Positions 6,066 through 6,096 of a DNA stretch of 6,096 nt are shown in pieces (the first letter of the stretch is position 1; each line of letters opens with the position of its first letter). The stretch comes from an uncultured Porphyromonadaceae bacterium (lineage in GTDB: Bacteria; Bacteroidota; Bacteroidia; Bacteroidales; Muribaculaceae), in contig UQUV01000074.1 in the NCBI GenBank assembly GCA_900544305.1, positions 1 to 6,096 of the forward strand, read 5' to 3'. A program made the position numbers and the translations under genes. The notes beneath the pieces were generated by a model. That model did not search any database and was not told where the DNA came from. It was given only the letters and a program-made list of their open reading frames with translations.

Positions 6066-6096
6066 TTGGTTTTAAATGTCACCAAATAACGAGAGT

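Noticed and set aside
1..6096. A dedicated novel multi-gene system (defence, mobile or biosynthetic)
   Set aside because: All six genes belong to common housekeeping or envelope families with intact motifs; no integrase, transposase, toxin-antitoxin pair, terminal repeats or CRISPR-like array was seen.

Overview
The window looks like ordinary chromosomal core DNA from a member of the Bacteroidales (Bacteroides, Phocaeicola or Prevotella type). Three things point there: the protein variants, the lack of Shine-Dalgarno sequences before any start codon, and upstream elements matching the Bacteroidota promoter pattern (-33 TTTG, about 20 bp, -7 TAnnTTTG). Coding DNA is of moderate G+C, while the gaps are strongly A/T-rich.

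All six protein genes lie on the minus strand, so transcription runs from right to left. In transcription order they are: a DUF59/MIP18-family protein of the Fe-S assembly type (5714-6031); lpxH, a lipid A pathway UDP-2,3-diacylglucosamine pyrophosphatase (4962-5702), 11 nt further on; a 355-bp gap; ispD of the MEP isoprenoid pathway (3938-4606); recG, a branch-migration helicase (1846-3936), starting 1 nt after ispD stops; a 200-bp gap; ndk, nucleoside diphosphate kinase (1184-1645); and a secreted M23 metallopeptidase with a C-terminal LysM domain (172-1134). A strong intrinsic terminator (105-151) follows the last gene. The probable transcription units are DUF59-lpxH, ispD-recG and ndk-M23.

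The genes share broad housekeeping and envelope themes: lipid A synthesis, isoprenoid precursors (which also feed undecaprenyl carriers), peptidoglycan remodelling, nucleotide pools, Fe-S maturation and DNA repair. They are not an evident dedicated system. I see no mobile element, CRISPR array, tRNA, rRNA or defence cassette.

The part not explained by known genes is the lpxH-ispD gap. It holds a Bacteroidota-type promoter (4779-4810), about 95 nt with no ATG, and a hairpin plus U-tract that forms a clean intrinsic terminator (4681-4715). A second promoter, just upstream of ispD, lies immediately beyond it. This arrangement suggests a small RNA gene or an attenuated leader for ispD. It is the best candidate for something undescribed here, but it rests on pattern reading alone.
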